From Actinomycetota bacterium (GTDB lineage Bacteria > Actinomycetota > Acidimicrobiia > Acidimicrobiales > Ilumatobacteraceae): a stretch of DNA of 7,624 nucleotides. The notes beneath the pieces are model-generated. The model was given only the letters and a program-made list of their open reading frames with translations, was not told the origin of the DNA and did no database searches. This document shows positions 6,457 through 7,624 of this stretch, in pieces. A program made the translations under genes and the position numbers. Location of the stretch: positions 1 through 7,624 of the forward strand of contig SXWG01000131.1 in NCBI GenBank assembly GCA_005789925.1, in the 5' to 3' direction. Within the stretch, counting starts at the first letter, position 1, and each line of letters starts with the position of its first letter.

Positions 6457-7576
6457 GCGCATGCCAGATACCAATCCAGAAACCGCCGTGATCATGGGCA
6501 ACGTCCGCATGAAACCTTCGATGAAATTCCCGCTCTCGCTACGTGCGACAGCGACGGTTCAGGTCGATGCGACAACTGGCTGTGACCTCGTCAACAGACA
6601 GTCGATTCTGCGTCTCGAGGGTCCACGTAACGGTTGTTCAGTTGATCCCTTTATCAACGTGCTGCGAGGGGATGTAACGGTTGCAGCAGACGATGACGGC
6701 GGCGTTGCAAACGTTCCGACCGGAACCGATGAAGACGGCAATGAGACTATTGACATGTACAACATTCTCAGTTCCCGTCTGAGCACAGTGCTAGAGCCAG
6801 GCGAGTACACGATTGAGGCATCTACCTATGTTGACCTCTTTAAAGATGACGTGCTGCGCGAGGACGTGTCTGACGTCGAGTACGACCTGTGGCTCACCAT
6901 CATCACGACACCTGCAGAAGCTGAGCGCCTGATGAAGACCGATGTTGTCGGGAAGGCCTCTACAGAGACTGTGGAGACAACAGTGACCGTGTTGCCGGAC
7001 CCGGCCAAACGAGACGTCATCCCTGCAGACCTTCAGCCCGCGAAAAGCCCTGCCTTGCCGGGCTCTGAAAGCACCGGTGGAGCATCGGCTGCTTCAGTGT
7101 CATCGATGAATGTTGAGGCAGGCATTGGAAAGATCGTTGTCACACCAAACACACTCGGCGGCGAAACCTCTGCATCGGTAAGTATTACGGCGAGCCCAGG
7201 TGGGCGTGGATGCACGACATCGCCTGGGACCTCGTGCACCATCTCTGGGCTGTCACCATGGATCTCATACACGCTCACGGCGAATATGACGGGTAGTCAA
7301 GGTCAATTGACCACAACTGCTCGACCAACACTGCAATGGAAAGCAGGAAGCACCGTCAAGGTGTCGTCGCTTGGTTTGTCGACGGCAACGAAAGCAATGG
7401 CGGTGAACCTGAAAAAGGGTGGCGTACGCGTCAGTGGAAGCTGCAGATTGAATGCTGCTCGCACCTCCATCGCTGTCGGTAAGTCCGGCTCGTGCCGTGT
7501 TGTCGTTCAGACAACTCAGAAGTCAAAGCCGAAACTTGCTGGAGCACCACTGAGCGCAACAGCTGTCGTGAAATGA
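6275..7576 (+). CDS. 3' part of the frameshifted surface protein, FN3-like domain and two-Cys C-terminal module
   Basis: Carries most of the protein split at 6245-6330; numbering is for the rejoined 523-residue form. An unrecognised beta-rich region comes first, with one likely Cys pair (TTGCDLV and RNGCSVD). An acidic stretch follows, then a Ser/Ala/Pro-rich linker, then an FN3-like domain at about 375-440 with the typical SITASPGG...CT...SCTISGL pattern. A basic C-terminal module has Cys480 and Cys497, spaced and flanked much like the C-terminal module of the divergent lipoprotein. The product is probably exported. The ATG at 6275 is only the first Met in this frame and has no clear ribosome-binding site, so it is unlikely to be the natural start. 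Stop at 7574-7576, followed directly by a hairpin terminator. No family name is recognised beyond FN3-like. Confidence 0.7.
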   Translation: MVCAPFGKCTLPNAVWGQELTLTLKALPIADSGDSESDVKTFIVRVPELAPAVPTGKISFERMPDTNPETAVIMGNVRMKPSMKFPLSLRATATVQVDATTGCDLVNRQSILRLEGPRNGCSVDPFINVLRGDVTVAADDDGGVANVPTGTDEDGNETIDMYNILSSRLSTVLEPGEYTIEASTYVDLFKDDVLREDVSDVEYDLWLTIITTPAEAERLMKTDVVGKASTETVETTVTVLPDPAKRDVIPADLQPAKSPALPGSESTGGASAASVSSMNVEAGIGKIVVTPNTLGGETSASVSITASPGGRGCTTSPGTSCTISGLSPWISYTLTANMTGSQGQLTTTARPTLQWKAGSTVKVSSLGLSTATKAMAVNLKKGGVRVSGSCRLNAARTSIAVGKSGSCRVVVQTTQKSKPKLAGAPLSATAVVK

Positions 7577-7580
7577 AAAG

Positions 7581-7605
7581 TCCCTCCCGCTAACAACGGG
7601 AGGGA
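7581..7605 (+). terminator. strong hairpin terminator after the surface-protein gene
   Basis: TCCCTCCCG / CGGGAGGGA: a perfect 9-bp GC-rich stem with a 7-base loop, 4 bases after the stop codon. There is no T-run on the + side, as is common in high-GC actinobacteria. On the minus strand it is followed by a short TTTT, so it may work in both directions. Confidence 0.8.
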
Positions 7606-7624
7606 ACTGACTGGCGCGCTCGGA

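Noticed and set aside
1..7624. tRNA, rRNA, CRISPR array, transposase, phage or integration site
   Set aside because: No repeat-spacer pattern, no terminal inverted repeats with a transposase, and no RNA-gene-like stretch was recognised on either strand.

Overview
This window looks like chromosome from an actinobacterium of moderately high GC, most simply a member of the Acidimicrobiia such as an Ilumatobacter-like lineage. That placement is inference, from the paired FadE-type genes, the flavin monooxygenase and the codon use. No RNA gene, insertion sequence, CRISPR array or phage gene was seen.

Left half (2-3842, + strand): a tight catabolic operon. It starts with a Baeyer-Villiger-type FAD/NADPH monooxygenase whose reading frame runs off the left edge. 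After 47 bases come two acyl-CoA dehydrogenase genes that overlap by one base. The two dehydrogenases have complementary defects. The first keeps the FAD-binding R-x-Q-F-G segment but has no catalytic glutamate. The second has a likely catalytic glutamate but has lost that FAD segment. This is the layout of the two-gene heterotetrameric dehydrogenases known from mycobacterial steroid side-chain degradation. Together the three genes suggest oxidation of a bulky or cyclic ketone and dehydrogenation of a CoA thioester; the substrate cannot be read from the sequence.

Centre (3846-5846, - strand): a 614-residue lipoprotein with a seven-bladed RCC1-type propeller, a long Thr/Pro/Val/Ala linker and a small C-terminal two-cysteine module. 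Just downstream on the same strand is a 30-residue single-pass membrane protein ORF with a good ribosome-binding site. Its Shine-Dalgarno sequence lies inside a small hairpin.

Right part (6004-7605, + strand): transcribed divergently from the lipoprotein across a 157-base region with inverted repeats. It is a membrane-anchored or secreted protein with an FN3-like domain and a C-terminal two-cysteine module resembling that of the lipoprotein. As given, its frame is broken by one extra base around 6245-6330. A strong hairpin terminator follows its stop.

The best candidate for something undescribed is the envelope locus: two divergent surface proteins with a similar C-terminal module, plus the membrane microprotein. 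This is a hypothesis from architecture; nothing in the sequence states a function.
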